Position numbers and translations under genes: made by a program. Shown here in pieces: positions 43,438 to 53,465 of a stretch of DNA of 64,000 nucleotides. The notes under the pieces are model-generated. The model saw only the letters and a program-made list of their open reading frames with translations, made no database searches and was not told the DNA's origin. The DNA is from Longispora fulva (lineage in GTDB: Bacteria; Actinomycetota; Actinomycetes; Mycobacteriales; Micromonosporaceae). The stretch is taken from NCBI RefSeq assembly GCF_015751905.1, contig NZ_JADOUF010000001.1, positions 1,302,001-1,366,000 on the forward strand, written 5' to 3'. Position 1 is the stretch's first letter. Each line of letters starts with the position of its first letter.

Positions 43438-43980
43438 ATGACTTCCGTGCCCTGGCCGGGTTCCCTCACGCTCGACGGGGAGGGCGTCGTCCTCCGCGAG
43501 TGGGAGGACGCCGACCTGCCCACCATGGTCGAGCTGTTCGACGAGTCCGAGGTGGACGCGTGGACCCCGCTGCGGTCCCCGTTCGACCTGGACGCGGCGC
43601 GCGACTACCTCGACAACGCGCGCAGGGCCCGCACCGCGGGGAACGGCGTCCAGTTGGCGATCACGGCCGGCGGCCCGGCGGCGCTGGGCGAGGTGCTGTT
43701 GTTCCGGGCCGGGGCCGAAGGCCGCGACGGCGAGCTGGCCTACGCCGTCGGGGCCGGGCACCGCCGCCGGGGCCTGGCCGGGCGGGCGGTCCGGCTCCTG
43801 GCCGGGTACGCCCTGCGCGACCTCGGCATGCCGCGCGTCCTCCTGCGGATCGCCGACGACAACGTGCCGAGCGTCGGGGTGGCCCGGTCCAGTGGCTTCA
43901 CCCGCACGGACGAGGAGCCCGTCATCCGGGAGCGAAAGAACCGCCGGGTGGTCCTGACCACCTGGGAACGCCGCACCTGA
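43438..43980 (+). CDS. GNAT-family N-acetyltransferase
   Basis: A 180-residue GNAT (RimJ/RimL-like) with the acetyl-CoA motif region GAGHRRRGLAGRAVRLLAGYAL and the C-terminal NVPSVGVARSSGF. Substrate unknown. It lies 59 nt after the Rieske gene and is convergent with the CinA-like gene. Confidence 0.85.
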   Translation: MTSVPWPGSLTLDGEGVVLREWEDADLPTMVELFDESEVDAWTPLRSPFDLDAARDYLDNARRARTAGNGVQLAITAGGPAALGEVLLFRAGAEGRDGELAYAVGAGHRRRGLAGRAVRLLAGYALRDLGMPRVLLRIADDNVPSVGVARSSGFTRTDEEPVIRERKNRRVVLTTWERRT

Positions 43981-44024
43981 CGGGTGCCCGCCACCGCGCG
44001 GTCCCGCCACAGGTGGCGGCCGGT

Positions 44025-44513
44025 TCAGTCTCCGTTGTCGGCGGTCAGGCCCAACTCCTCGACGAGGAGCCCCAGCGCCGCGCGCACGGCCCAGGTCCGC
44101 AGGCCGTCGCGGGTGGCGGCGGTGCCGAGCAGGGCGGCGTACCGGTCGCCGGCCGGGCCCGACAGTCCCACGAACAGGGTGCCGACCGGGTGGCCGTCCT
44201 GCTCCGTCGGCCCGGCGACCCCGGTGGTGGACAGCCCGTAGTCGGTTCCGAACCGCTCCCGGGCCGCGACGGCCATCGCCACCGCCGTCTGCCGGCTGAC
44301 CGGTCCGTGCGCGGCGAGCAGGTCACCGTCGACGCCGAGCACGTGCTCCTTGGCCTCGGTGGCGTACGCGACCACGCCGCCCCGGTAGAACCCCGACGCC
44401 CCGGGCACGGCCGTGATCAGGCCGCCCAACAGGCCGCCGGTCAGCGACTCGGCCGTGGCGAGGGTGAGCCCCCGCGCGGTCAGCACCTCGGCGACGACTT
44501 CCTGCGCATCCAC
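44025..44513 (-). CDS. CinA C-terminal domain protein (nicotinamide-nucleotide amidase-like)
   Basis: GTG at 44513; 162 residues covering the stand-alone CinA/PncC fold (TAESLTGGLLGGLITAVPGASGFYRGGVVAY, STTGVAGPTEQDG, VGTLFVGL). It would deamidate nicotinamide mononucleotide in NAD salvage. The N-terminal molybdopterin-like domain of CinA is absent, as is normal for PncC. It begins 9 nt after the M48 protease stop, so the genes may be co-transcribed. Confidence 0.88.
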   Translation of the reverse strand: MDAQEVVAEVLTARGLTLATAESLTGGLLGGLITAVPGASGFYRGGVVAYATEAKEHVLGVDGDLLAAHGPVSRQTAVAMAVAARERFGTDYGLSTTGVAGPTEQDGHPVGTLFVGLSGPAGDRYAALLGTAATRDGLRTWAVRAALGLLVEELGLTADNGD

Positions 44514-44522
44514 CGCCCCACT

Positions 44523-46466
44523 CTAGGGCAGGTCGGGCAGGCGGGCAGGGAGGCTGGTCAGCGGGGGGAGCGGGCAGTGCAGCAGGGCGCAGACGGTGCG
44601 GAGCAGTTCGATCTCGGTGACCTGTGCGACCGCGTCCTCGCTGATCACGGCCACGGCCGCCCGGACCAGGGTCTCCTTGGCGCCGGGGTCGAGCCGGTCG
44701 AGTACCGCCCAACCGTCCTCCAGCGCGAGCACCCCGCCGGGGAGGTCCGGCCGCGCCGGAGCCTCGTCGGGCAGTGCGAGGGCGAGCCCGGCCCGGTACG
44801 CCCGGTCGGCCGCCGCCGGGTCGGACTGGCCGGCCCCGGCGAGAACGGCGAGCAGCACCGCCACCTCCCGGCGGGCCCGTGACAGGGGCAGTGCCGACGT
44901 CAGCCGTGGCTTCGGGTGCAGGGCCTCGTAGAGGGCGCGGTGCAGCATCCGGGACAGGCAGTACTCGAAGGGGCTCGTGCGTCCGTCGGCGTTGATCAGG
45001 GTGTACACCGCGCCGAGCACCCCCTCCTGCTCGGTGGTCGTTCGGTGCCGCAGCGCGGGAAACGCAAGTTCGGCGAGGGGCAGCCGGAGCACCGGGGCGA
45101 GGTCGGCGAGCGCGTTGGCCTCCAGCCAGGCGGCGTCGGCAGTGGCCCGGTCGTACCGGGTGACGAGGTCGGCGTGCTGGCGGGTGCGTACCCCCGGATC
45201 GGCCGACAGGAGCAGGCCCAGCACCAGGGGCACCACCCGGTCCACGCTGCGGGCCCGGGCGGCGAACGGCGCCGGGATCCGGGCCAGGAACGCCTCGGCG
45301 TGTCGGTAGGACCCGGCGTCGGGCGAGGCGACCCGCGACACCACGAGATCCCCGGCCGTCACCGCCCGTGCCCCGGGCATGGGGCCCGGCCCGGTTCCCG
45401 GCACGGTGTGCCCGGCCAGACCCAGGGTCAGGTCCTCGCGCATCCCGTTCGGCGGCGACTGCGCCCACCCCTCCGCCAGCGCCTCGAGCTGCGCCGGATC
45501 GAACGACGGGTCCAACGCCCGGATCCGCTCGGCCAGCGGCGGATGGGTCGCGAACCACGACGCCCGGCTTTTCGACCCGGTGCCGAACAGCATGTGTCCG
45601 ACCTCCTCGGCCTTCGGCGCGCCGAGCCGGGACCCGCCGGGCAGGCCGCCGATCTTCTTCAGCGCTCCGGCGATGCCGGCCGTCTGCCGGGTGAACTGCA
45701 CGGCGGCGGCGTCGGCCAGGTACTCCCGCTGCCGGGACACCGACGCCTTGATCAGCCGGCCGGCGAGCACCCCGACCCAGCCGGCGGCGACCAGCGCGAT
45801 CCCGATCAGGGGCAGCGGGTTGCCGCCGGACTTCTCGTCCCGGGACCGGCCGAAAGCGCCGGCCCGCAGCATCGTCTCCCCGGCCAGGGCCAGGAACATG
45901 ATGCCGAACAGCAGGCCGATCAGCCGGATGTTGAGCCGCATGTCCCCGTTGACGACGTGGCTGAACTCGTGCGCGATGACGCCCTGCAGCTCGTCGCGAT
46001 TGAGGGTCTCCAGTGCGCCGCGGGTGACGGCGACGGCGGCGTCCGAGGTGGACCAGCCGGCGGCGAAGGCGTTGATCGCCGACTCGTCCTGGAGCACGTA
46101 CACCTCGGGGACGGCGACCCCGGAGGCGATCGCGATCTCCTCGACGACGTTGCGCAGCCTCCGCAATGCCGGGTCCGTGGTGTCGTGCGGGACGTAGTCG
46201 CCGCCGAGTTCGCGGGCCACCCGGCCGCCGCCCCCGCGCAGGGTGGCCGTCCGGTACAGGGTGGCCAGCCCGATCGCGCCGGCCGTCACCACGGTGCTCG
46301 CCACGAGCAGCCCCGCCAGGTGGGACACGGGCTGGTTGAGCGCCCCCATCGCGAGTACCACCGCCAGGTCCACCACCACGATGATCGCGACCACGGCGAG
46401 CGCGAACAGCAGCACCAGGCGGACGGACATCCGGCGCAGGTGCCGCTGGCGCTCGAAGAAGTTCAT
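44523..46466 (-). CDS. Membrane-bound M48-family (HtpX-like) metalloprotease
   Basis: A 647-residue protein. Two N-terminal membrane helices (about 15-75), then the M48 domain with zinc motif HEFSH (166-170), a second membrane pair (about 180-240) and the third zinc ligand region REYLADAAAV. A C-terminal 300-residue extension after FATHPPLAERIRALDP is helical, contains no second protease motif and is not typical of HtpX. It starts 2 nt after lemA, an arrangement often seen for lemA-htpX. Probable role: membrane protein quality control. Confidence 0.88.
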   Translation of the reverse strand: MNFFERQRHLRRMSVRLVLLFALAVVAIIVVVDLAVVLAMGALNQPVSHLAGLLVASTVVTAGAIGLATLYRTATLRGGGGRVARELGGDYVPHDTTDPALRRLRNVVEEIAIASGVAVPEVYVLQDESAINAFAAGWSTSDAAVAVTRGALETLNRDELQGVIAHEFSHVVNGDMRLNIRLIGLLFGIMFLALAGETMLRAGAFGRSRDEKSGGNPLPLIGIALVAAGWVGVLAGRLIKASVSRQREYLADAAAVQFTRQTAGIAGALKKIGGLPGGSRLGAPKAEEVGHMLFGTGSKSRASWFATHPPLAERIRALDPSFDPAQLEALAEGWAQSPPNGMREDLTLGLAGHTVPGTGPGPMPGARAVTAGDLVVSRVASPDAGSYRHAEAFLARIPAPFAARARSVDRVVPLVLGLLLSADPGVRTRQHADLVTRYDRATADAAWLEANALADLAPVLRLPLAELAFPALRHRTTTEQEGVLGAVYTLINADGRTSPFEYCLSRMLHRALYEALHPKPRLTSALPLSRARREVAVLLAVLAGAGQSDPAAADRAYRAGLALALPDEAPARPDLPGGVLALEDGWAVLDRLDPGAKETLVRAAVAVISEDAVAQVTEIELLRTVCALLHCPLPPLTSLPARLPDLP

Positions 46467-46468
46467 GC

Positions 46469-47065
46469 CTAGAACTGGACCTTGGGCGCGTCCCGCTCGC
46501 CGGGCTCGGCCACCTCGAACGGCGCGGCGGGCGCGAAGTTGAACATGCCGGCCAGCACGCTGGACGGGAACACCTCGCGCTTGTTGTTGTACGCCATCAC
46601 GGCGTCGTTGTAGGCCTGCCGGGCGAAGGCCACCCGGTTCTCGGTGGACGCCAGCTCCTCCGACAGCTGCATCATGTTCTGGTTGGCCTTGAGGTCCGGG
46701 TACGCCTCGGCCAGCGCGAACAGCCGCCCCAACGTCTGGCTGAGGATGTTCTCCCCGGCGGCCAGTCCGGCCATCGCGGCGGGGTCGCCCGGGTTCGCCG
46801 CGGCCTTGGCCTGGGCGTTGACCGCGCCGGAGCGGGCGGCGATCACGGCCTCGAGGGTCTCGCGTTCGTGCCGCATGTACTCCCTGGCGACCTCGACCAG
46901 GTTCGGAATCAGGTCGTGCCGGCGTTTGAGCTGCACGTCGATCTGCGCGAACGCGTTCTTGTAGCCGTTGCGCGCCCGGACCAGGCCGTTGTAGACGCCC
47001 ACGGCGTAGCCGACGACGACGAGCACCACGACGAGCAGGCAGAGGAGAGTGATCACTAGACCCAT
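46469..47065 (-). CDS. lemA: LemA-family membrane protein
   Basis: A 198-residue protein with one N-terminal membrane helix (VITLLCLLVVVLVVVGYAVGV) and a long helical body with NGYKNAFAQIDVQLKRRHDLIPNLVE and ETLEAVIAARS, both LemA signatures. It is first in a probable operon with the M48 protease and CinA-like genes. Its function is not defined in the family. ATG at 47065 has no strong ribosome site. Confidence 0.92.
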   Translation of the reverse strand: MGLVITLLCLLVVVLVVVGYAVGVYNGLVRARNGYKNAFAQIDVQLKRRHDLIPNLVEVAREYMRHERETLEAVIAARSGAVNAQAKAAANPGDPAAMAGLAAGENILSQTLGRLFALAEAYPDLKANQNMMQLSEELASTENRVAFARQAYNDAVMAYNNKREVFPSSVLAGMFNFAPAAPFEVAEPGERDAPKVQF

Positions 47066-47202
47066 ATGCCCATGATGCACGCCAATCCGGCGCTTATACC
47101 GACTTTCCAACACAGGCGACGATGGCGGTGTCGGGGACCTGTGGTTGTGTGGGGTGGTCCGCCGGCCGCCGGTGGTGTCGGGGGAGGTGTCGCCGTAGCC
47201 GT

Positions 47203-48417
47203 CTAACGGGGTGTTCTGGCCGCGACCGCCGCGTCCACGGCCGAGGCCGACAGCACCCGGTTGAGCACCAGGACCGTGCAGCCCACCAGACCGGCCCGCT
47301 CGTCGAGAACGCTCGGCACGATCCGCAGCCGGCGGGTCGCGTACGCCGCCGCGCGTTGGTAGACGGTCTCGCGCACACCCGCGACCAGGGGTTCGTACGC
47401 CCGGGCCAGGTCGCCGCCGAGCACGACCACGGCCGGGTTGAGGATGTTGACGGCCGCCGCGAGCACCTCGCCGAGCCGGCGGCCGGCGTCGCGCACGGTG
47501 TGCACCACCCGGGGGTTGCCGTCGCCCACCATGGACACCAGGTCGGCGACGCTGCTGACGGGCAGTCCGTCGTCGGCCAGACGCCGAACCAGAGCACTGC
47601 CACCAGCCACAGCCTCCAAACAGTCGGAGTTGCCGCATCGGCAGAGCACGCCGCCGCCGTTCTCGACCCGGATGTGGCCGAGTTCGCCGGCCGCGCCGAT
47701 CGCGCCGCGTTGCAGGACCCCGCCGGCCACCACGCCCGCGCCGATCCCGGCGGAGACCTTGACGGCGAGCAGGTCCGTGATGCCCTCGGCCCGTCGGGCC
47801 CAGTGTTCGCCGACGGCCATCGCGTTCACGTCGTTGTCGACCACGACGGGTACGCCGAACTCGGCGGCGAACGGCGCGGCCAGGTCCACGTCGTCCCAGC
47901 CGGCGAAGGTGGGCGGGGTGCCGGTCCGGCCGGTCGCGACGTCCACCGGGGCCGGCACGGCCAGGCCCACGCCGCGCACGTCGTCGGCGGTGCGGCCCAG
48001 CTCGGCGAGGAGTCCCCGCCAGCGGTCCAGGAGCCAGGCGAACACGGCCTCGGGGCCCCGGGTGGCGTCCAGCGGGCCGGAGTCCTCGGCGAGGGGGTCG
48101 CCGGCCAGGTCGTACACGCCGAACTGGGTGCGGGTCACCCCGACGGCCGCGGCCAGGACGACCCCGGCGGCGGCGTTGAAGGACAGCCGGACCGGGGGAC
48201 GGCCGCCGGTGGAGGGGCCGACCGTGGTCTCGACCAGCAGGCCCCTGGTCAGCAGTTCGCTGACCCTGGCGGTGACGGCGGTGCGGGACAGGCCGGTGAG
48301 CCGCCCGATGTCGCCGCGGGTGTCGGCCGTCCCGGTGAGGACGAGTCGGAGGACGTCGCCGGCGCTCGCGGGTGCCGGGGCGATCGGTGACCTGGCCATG
48401 AGACGAGAGTTAACCAT
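47203..48417 (-). CDS. ROK-family transcriptional regulator
   Basis: A 404-residue protein: N-terminal winged helix (about 20-70, GDIGRLTGLSRTAVTARVSELLTRGLL), then the two ROK sugar-kinase-like domains with GAAGELGHIRV and the zinc motif CRCGNSDCLE. It is probably a sugar-responsive repressor rather than a kinase. It is divergent from zwf with 128 nt between, so it likely regulates the Entner-Doudoroff operon. An alternative start is ATG at 48399. Confidence 0.9.
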   Translation of the reverse strand: MVNSRLMARSPIAPAPASAGDVLRLVLTGTADTRGDIGRLTGLSRTAVTARVSELLTRGLLVETTVGPSTGGRPPVRLSFNAAAGVVLAAAVGVTRTQFGVYDLAGDPLAEDSGPLDATRGPEAVFAWLLDRWRGLLAELGRTADDVRGVGLAVPAPVDVATGRTGTPPTFAGWDDVDLAAPFAAEFGVPVVVDNDVNAMAVGEHWARRAEGITDLLAVKVSAGIGAGVVAGGVLQRGAIGAAGELGHIRVENGGGVLCRCGNSDCLEAVAGGSALVRRLADDGLPVSSVADLVSMVGDGNPRVVHTVRDAGRRLGEVLAAAVNILNPAVVVLGGDLARAYEPLVAGVRETVYQRAAAYATRRLRIVPSVLDERAGLVGCTVLVLNRVLSASAVDAAVAARTPR

Positions 48418-48545
48418 TCGGACTTGCGTACGTCAAAGTGTCGATACTACGGAGGCTTCTGTATTTCATGATGCGAAACTATGCTTGCCATCGGGCCGAA
48501 CTTCTGCCTAGGGTTGCTTGAACCTGCTCGGGAAGGGCGCAATTC

Positions 48546-50009
48546 ATGCATCAGAGTGCACCGGTCGCGGCGTGTGACTTCGTGGTCTTCGGCGGCACCG
48601 GCGATCTGGCGTTCCGCAAGCTGCTGCCAGCGCTGTACCTGCGCGACCGCGACGGCCAGTTGACCCCCGACACCCGGATCGTGTCGGTGTCCCGCGCCGG
48701 CCTGTCCGACGAGGACTACCGGGACAAGGTGCACGCCGAGGTGCGCGCCTTCCTGCCGCCGGGCACCTTCGACGCCGACGCCTGGGCCGCGTTCCGCGAG
48801 CGGCTGTACCACCGCGAGCTGGACGTCACCAACCTCGCCGCGTACCAGGACCTGGCCAAGGTCCTCGTCGGCGGCGAGGACAGGGTCCGGGCCTTCTACC
48901 TGTCCTGCGCGCCGAAGCTGTTCGGACCGGTCAGCCGCAACCTGCACGAGGCCGGCCTGATCACGGAGAAGTCCCGCGTCGTCCTGGAGAAGCCGATCGG
49001 CACGGACCTCGCGTCCGCCCGGCGGATCAACGACGAGGTCGGCGCGGTGTTCCACGAGCACCAGATCTACCGGATCGACCACTACCTGGGTAAGGAGACC
49101 GTGCAGAACCTCCTGGTTCTCCGGTTCGCCAACATGCTCTTCGAACCGCTGTGGCGCTCGGGCTCCATCGACCACGTGCAGATCACGGTCGCCGAGGACC
49201 TCGGGGTGGGCGGCCGCGGCGGCTACTACGACGACGCCGGCGCGCTGCGGGACATGGTGCAGAACCACCTGCTCCAGCTCCTGTGCCTGGTCGCGATGGA
49301 GCCGCCCGCCAGCGTGGACGCCGACGCCGTCCGCGACGAGAAGCTCAAGGTGCTCCAGGCGCTGCGGCCCACCGGCCCGGGCGACGTGGTGCGCGGGCAG
49401 TACCGGTCGGGGGCGGTGTCCGGCGCGGCCGTGGCCGGCTACACCGAGGAGCTCGGCGGCCCGTCGAGCACCGAGACGTTCGTGGCCCTGCGGGTCGGGA
49501 TCGACAACTGGCGCTGGGCCGGCGTGCCGTTCTACCTGCGCACCGGCAAGCGGCTCGACCGGCGCAGCTCCGAGATCGTGGTCCAGTTCCGGCCCGTGCC
49601 GCACTCCATCTTCGGCGCGGACGGCCCGCCGCTGTCCGCCAACCGCCTGGTCCTGCGGCTGCAGCCCGACGAGGGCGTCCGGCTGCACCTGATGACCAAG
49701 GAACCCGGCCCGGGCGGGTACCGGGCCCGGGGCGCGAGCCTCAACCTGCAGTTCTCCGAGACGTTCAAGACCCGCACCCCCGACGCGTACGAGCGCCTGC
49801 TGATGGACATCGTGCGCGGCAACCCGACCCTGTTCATGCGCCGCGACGAGGTCGAGGCCGCGTGGACGTGGACGGAGCCGATCCTGGCCGCCTGGGCCGC
49901 CGACGCTGTCGGCCCGAAGCCCTACGCCGCCGGTTCTTCCGGCCCCGCCGCCGCGATCGCCCTCATCGAGAGGGACGGCCGCACCTGGCACGAGGAGGAA
50001 TCCACGTGA
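48546..50009 (+). CDS. zwf: Glucose-6-phosphate 1-dehydrogenase
   Basis: A 487-residue protein with the NADP-binding FGGTGDLA (15-22) and the active-site segment RIDHYLGKE (176-184) containing the base His. GGAAGGG lies upstream of the ATG. It makes 6-phosphogluconolactone. Its stop overlaps the edd GTG (GTGA), so the two are coupled: flux here goes to the Entner-Doudoroff route rather than only the pentose phosphate path. No 6-phosphogluconolactonase gene is adjacent. Confidence 0.96.
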   Translation: MHQSAPVAACDFVVFGGTGDLAFRKLLPALYLRDRDGQLTPDTRIVSVSRAGLSDEDYRDKVHAEVRAFLPPGTFDADAWAAFRERLYHRELDVTNLAAYQDLAKVLVGGEDRVRAFYLSCAPKLFGPVSRNLHEAGLITEKSRVVLEKPIGTDLASARRINDEVGAVFHEHQIYRIDHYLGKETVQNLLVLRFANMLFEPLWRSGSIDHVQITVAEDLGVGGRGGYYDDAGALRDMVQNHLLQLLCLVAMEPPASVDADAVRDEKLKVLQALRPTGPGDVVRGQYRSGAVSGAAVAGYTEELGGPSSTETFVALRVGIDNWRWAGVPFYLRTGKRLDRRSSEIVVQFRPVPHSIFGADGPPLSANRLVLRLQPDEGVRLHLMTKEPGPGGYRARGASLNLQFSETFKTRTPDAYERLLMDIVRGNPTLFMRRDEVEAAWTWTEPILAAWAADAVGPKPYAAGSSGPAAAIALIERDGRTWHEEEST

Positions 50010-51802
50010 ACCCCGTCCTGGACGCCGTGACCCGCCGGATCGTTTCGCGTTCGGCTCCGAAACGTTCCGCCTACCTCGCCCGGATCCGGGCCGCCGCGCA
50101 CACCGGCCCCGCCCGGGGCGACCTGGGCTGCGCCAACCTCGCGCACGGCTTCGCCGCCTGCGGACCCGAGGACAAGCTGGTCCTGCGCACCACCCCGCGC
50201 GCCAACATCGGCATCGTCACCGCGTACAACGACATGCTGTCCGCGCACCAGCCGTATGAGACCTACCCGCCCCGGCTGAAGGCCGCGCTGCGCGAGGTCG
50301 GGGCCACCGGGCAGGTCGCCGGGGCCGTGCCGGCGATGTGCGACGGGGTGACCCAGGGCCGGGCCGGCATGCAGCTGTCCCTGTTCAGCCGGGACGTGAT
50401 CGCGATGGCCACGGCCGTGGCGCTCTCGCACGACATGTTCGACGGCGCGCTCTACCTGGGCGTGTGCGACAAGATCGTGCCAGGGCTCGTGATCGGTGCG
50501 CTGAGCTTCGGCCACCTGCCGGCCGTGTTCGTGCCCGCCGGCCCGATGGTCTCCGGGCTGCCGAACAAGGCGAAGGCGCGCATCCGCCAGCAGTACGCCG
50601 AGGGCCTGGTCGGCCGCGAGGAGCTCCTCGAAGCCGAGTCGCAGTCCTACCACTCGGCCGGCACCTGCACGTTCTACGGCACCGCGAACTCCAACCAGCT
50701 CGTCATGGAGGTCATGGGCCTGCACCTGCCGGGCTCGAGCTTCGTCAACCCGGGCACCGCACTGCGCGACGCGCTCACCGCCGAGGCCGCGCGCCGGGTC
50801 GTGTCGCTGACCGCGCTGGGGAAGAACTACACACCGATCGGCGAGGTCGTCGACGAGAAGGCCATCGTCAACGGGGTGGTGGCGCTGCTGGCCACCGGCG
50901 GCTCCACGAACCACACGATGCACCTCGTCGCGATGGCCGCCGCCGCCGGCATCGAGCTGACCTGGGACGACATGGCCGAGCTGTCGGCGGTGGTGCCGCT
51001 GCTCAGCCGGATGTACCCGAACGGCGCCGCCGACGTGAACCACTTCCACGCCGCCGGCGGCATCGGTCTGCTGATCCGCGAGCTGCTGTCGGCCGGTCTG
51101 CTGCACCCGGACGTGCGCACGGTCGCCGGCACCGGCCTGGAGAACTACCTGGCCGAGCCGTTCCTCGACGGGGAAACCCTGGTCTGGCGGGACGGGGTCG
51201 CCGAGTCTGGCGACAAGGACGTGCTGCGCGGCGTGGGCGACCCGTTCGCCCCCGACGGCGGGATGCGGATGCTCGCCGGCAACCTCGGCCGGGCCGTGAT
51301 GAAGGTGTCCGCCGTGAAGGCAGAGCACCGGATCGTGCAGGCCCCGGCCCGGATCTTCGACGACCAGCTGGACTTCCTGGCGGCCTTCGAGCGCGGCGAG
51401 TTCCCGGCCGACGCCGTGATCGTCGTCCGCTACCAGGGCCCGAAGGCCAACGGCATGCCCGAGCTGCACAAACTCACCCCCCCGGTCGCCGTGCTCCTCG
51501 ACCGGGGGCTGAAGGTCGCGCTCGTCACCGACGGCCGGATGTCCGGCGCGTCCGGCAAGGTGCCGGCCGCGATCCACGTGACCCCGGAGGCCGCCGACGG
51601 CGGGGCCCTGGCACTGCTCCGGGACGGCGACGTGCTCCGGCTCGACGCCGACGCCGGCACCGTCGAGGTCCTCGCCGACCTCACCGGCCGAGCCCCGGAA
51701 GGTTCCCCCAAGGAGACCGACGCGTGGGGTACCGGGCGGGAGCTGTTCGCCGGCTTCCGTGCCCTGGTCGGCCCGGCCGACCGGGGTGCGACGATCTTCT
51801 GA
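50006..51802 (+). CDS. edd: 6-phosphogluconate dehydratase
   Basis: GTG at 50006 with GAGGAGGAATCC upstream. The 598-residue enzyme is an IlvD/Edd-family [4Fe-4S] dehydratase: cluster-binding Cys are in [19 protein letters not shown] and SAGTCTFYG, and the substrate motifs [11 protein letters not shown] and [13 protein letters not shown] are present. It converts 6-phosphogluconate to KDPG. It is coupled to zwf and upstream of eda. Confidence 0.95.
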   Translation: MNPVLDAVTRRIVSRSAPKRSAYLARIRAAAHTGPARGDLGCANLAHGFAACGPEDKLVLRTTPRANIGIVTAYNDMLSAHQPYETYPPRLKAALREVGATGQVAGAVPAMCDGVTQGRAGMQLSLFSRDVIAMATAVALSHDMFDGALYLGVCDKIVPGLVIGALSFGHLPAVFVPAGPMVSGLPNKAKARIRQQYAEGLVGREELLEAESQSYHSAGTCTFYGTANSNQLVMEVMGLHLPGSSFVNPGTALRDALTAEAARRVVSLTALGKNYTPIGEVVDEKAIVNGVVALLATGGSTNHTMHLVAMAAAAGIELTWDDMAELSAVVPLLSRMYPNGAADVNHFHAAGGIGLLIRELLSAGLLHPDVRTVAGTGLENYLAEPFLDGETLVWRDGVAESGDKDVLRGVGDPFAPDGGMRMLAGNLGRAVMKVSAVKAEHRIVQAPARIFDDQLDFLAAFERGEFPADAVIVVRYQGPKANGMPELHKLTPPVAVLLDRGLKVALVTDGRMSGASGKVPAAIHVTPEAADGGALALLRDGDVLRLDADAGTVEVLADLTGRAPEGSPKETDAWGTGRELFAGFRALVGPADRGATIF

Positions 51803-51937
51803 GCGGAACCGGGGCCGGTGTCGACGGTGTCCGGTCGGGCGCGCCGGCACGATCGGATCCGTCCGTCAGGATGTCCGGGGCGGACCACCGGCCAGCTCCG
51901 GCCGGGGCCGGGGCGGCCCGCCCATCCACGGCCCCGA

Positions 51938-52038
51938 GCCCGCCCGACCACCGGCACGTCCGGCCCGATCGACCACCGGCACGTCCGGCCCGCCCGACCA
52001 GCAGCACGTCCGAGTCCGACCGACGACCAGCACACCCG
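51938..52038. repeat. Four tandem 25-26-bp repeats between edd and eda
   Basis: Units start at 51938, 51963, 51988 and 52013 (25, 25, 25 and 26 bp). Units 1-3 share GCCCGNNCGACCANC and GCACGTCCG; unit 4 is more diverged. They are not palindromic. They lie inside the zwf-edd-eda operon, so they would be transcribed. Confidence 0.85.
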
Positions 52039-52055
52039 AGCCCGACAGGGGAACC

Positions 52056-52673
52056 ATGACCTCGATTCTCGACCTCGCGCCCGTCATCCCGGTCGTGGTC
52101 ATCCACGACGCCGCCCACGCCGTGCCGCTCGCCCGGGCGCTGGTCGCGGGGGGCCTGCCGGCCATCGAGATCACGCTGCGCACCCCGGCGGCCCTCGACG
52201 CGGTGCGCGCCATCGCCGCCGAGGTGCCCGAGGCCTGGATCGGCGTCGGCACCGTGACGACGCCGGCGCACGTCGCCGCCTCCGTGGCCGCCGGGGCCAG
52301 GTTCCTGGTCAGCCCCGGCGCGACCCCGGACCTGCACGCGGCGCTCGCCGACTCTGGGCTGCCGTACCTGCCCGGGGTCGCCACCGTGTCCGAGGTCCTC
52401 GCGGCCGTCGAGCGCGGGCTGTCCGAGCTGAAGTTCTTCCCGGCGGAGGCGGCCGGGGGAGCGGCGTACCTCAAGGCGTTGTCCGGGCCGCTGCCCGACG
52501 TGCGGTTCTGCCCGACCGGCGGCATCACGGTCGACAGCGCCGCCGGCTATCTCGCGCTGCCGAACGTGGGTTGCGTGGGCGGCTCGTGGCTGACCCCGGC
52601 GGACCTGCTCGCCGCCGGCGACTGGGACGCGGTCGAGGGGCTCGCGGCGAAGGCCGCCGGACTGCGCCCCTGA
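52056..52673 (+). CDS. eda: KDPG aldolase (bifunctional 4-hydroxy-2-oxoglutarate/KDPG aldolase)
   Basis: A 205-residue class I aldolase from ATG at 52056 with CAGGGGAACC upstream. EITLRTP carries the active-site Glu, SPGATPDL is conserved, and [11 protein letters not shown] carries the Schiff-base Lys. It splits KDPG into pyruvate and glyceraldehyde-3-phosphate, ending the pathway begun by zwf-edd. Confidence 0.95.
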   Translation: MTSILDLAPVIPVVVIHDAAHAVPLARALVAGGLPAIEITLRTPAALDAVRAIAAEVPEAWIGVGTVTTPAHVAASVAAGARFLVSPGATPDLHAALADSGLPYLPGVATVSEVLAAVERGLSELKFFPAEAAGGAAYLKALSGPLPDVRFCPTGGITVDSAAGYLALPNVGCVGGSWLTPADLLAAGDWDAVEGLAAKAAGLRP

Positions 52674-52761
52674 CCCCGCCCGCGCGCCCGTGAGCCTGTC
52701 CGTGGTGGCGGAGTCCCCCATGCCCGCCGGTTGTGGAACGGACGCCGGCTATAACAGGGGG

Positions 52762-53238
52762 ATGAGATTTCGTCGATGGGTACCGGTTGTCCTGGCGGCG
52801 CTCGCAGTCCCGGGCGTGGCCGGATGCGTGGCGGTCGACCGGGCCCGGGCGGCGGACGTGCGCGCCCACGCCGCCGACGACTGCCGCGGGGTCGTCGGCC
52901 ACGACGTGACGGGCCCCGCCGAGGTCCAGTGGCCGTTCGGCTACACCGGCGTCGCCTCGGCCTGCGGGCAGCGGCGCGCCGAGGGCCACCTGCTCGGCGC
53001 GTACCCGGGCAGCGGCTACTACGTGGTCACCAGCCCCGACGGCCTGTTCGTCACCCGGGTCGACTTCGGTGGCCCGGACCCGGGTCGCCACACCCGTAAC
53101 CGGGCCGTGCGGCTCGCCCCCGACGCTGTCCCGGGTGGTGTGCTCACCGCGGAGGAGGTGACCCGCTACCGGGCGGACGTCGCCCGGCGCGGCGGGCTCG
53201 GCCCGACGGTCCGGGTCAGCGACGGTTTCGTGGTCTGA
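52762..53238 (+). CDS. Putative lipoprotein, unknown function
   Basis: ATG at 52762 gives 158 residues: a short charged N terminus, a hydrophobic stretch (VPVVLAALAVPGVAGC) and lipobox GVAGC. The mature part has no recognised domain and two further cysteines (Cys near 42 and 68) that could pair. It overlaps the small opposite-strand gene by 23 nt at its 3' end. Confidence 0.7.
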   Translation: MRFRRWVPVVLAALAVPGVAGCVAVDRARAADVRAHAADDCRGVVGHDVTGPAEVQWPFGYTGVASACGQRRAEGHLLGAYPGSGYYVVTSPDGLFVTRVDFGGPDPGRHTRNRAVRLAPDAVPGGVLTAEEVTRYRADVARRGGLGPTVRVSDGFVV

Positions 53239-53362
53239 GCGGCTCCTGTATGAGGAGGACCTGGCGTTCGAAGACCTCGAACCACGGTCCGGTCTGCCAC
53301 GCGAAGCGGGAGATCTTCCGGGAGGGCACCGGGTACCCGGTGACGGTGTCGGCTGTGGACAC
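53216..53362 (-). CDS. Small protein of 48 residues, divergent from LysR
   Basis: GTG at 53362 is preceded by GAGGAGA with six nt spacing, a strong ribosome site. The peptide MSTADTVTGY...RFAWQTGPWFEVFERQVLL is well-folded-looking and aromatic-rich. It is divergent from the LysR gene 103 nt away and overlaps the lipoprotein 3' end. No family is recognised; possibly a LysR target. Confidence 0.55.
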   Translation of the reverse strand: MSTADTVTGYPVPSRKISRFAWQTGPWFEVFERQVLLIQEPLRPRNRR

Positions 53363-53465
53363 GTGGACTCTCCTCACACTTCCGACGGCCTCGCGCGGGC
53401 CGAACCAATTCATAATCGGTATTAATTTGGGCAATTACCAAGAATTCCTGCTATAACTATTCGTT

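Noticed and set aside
51938-52038. CRISPR-like array between edd and eda
   Set aside because: The units are contiguous without spacers and not palindromic, so this is a simple tandem repeat.
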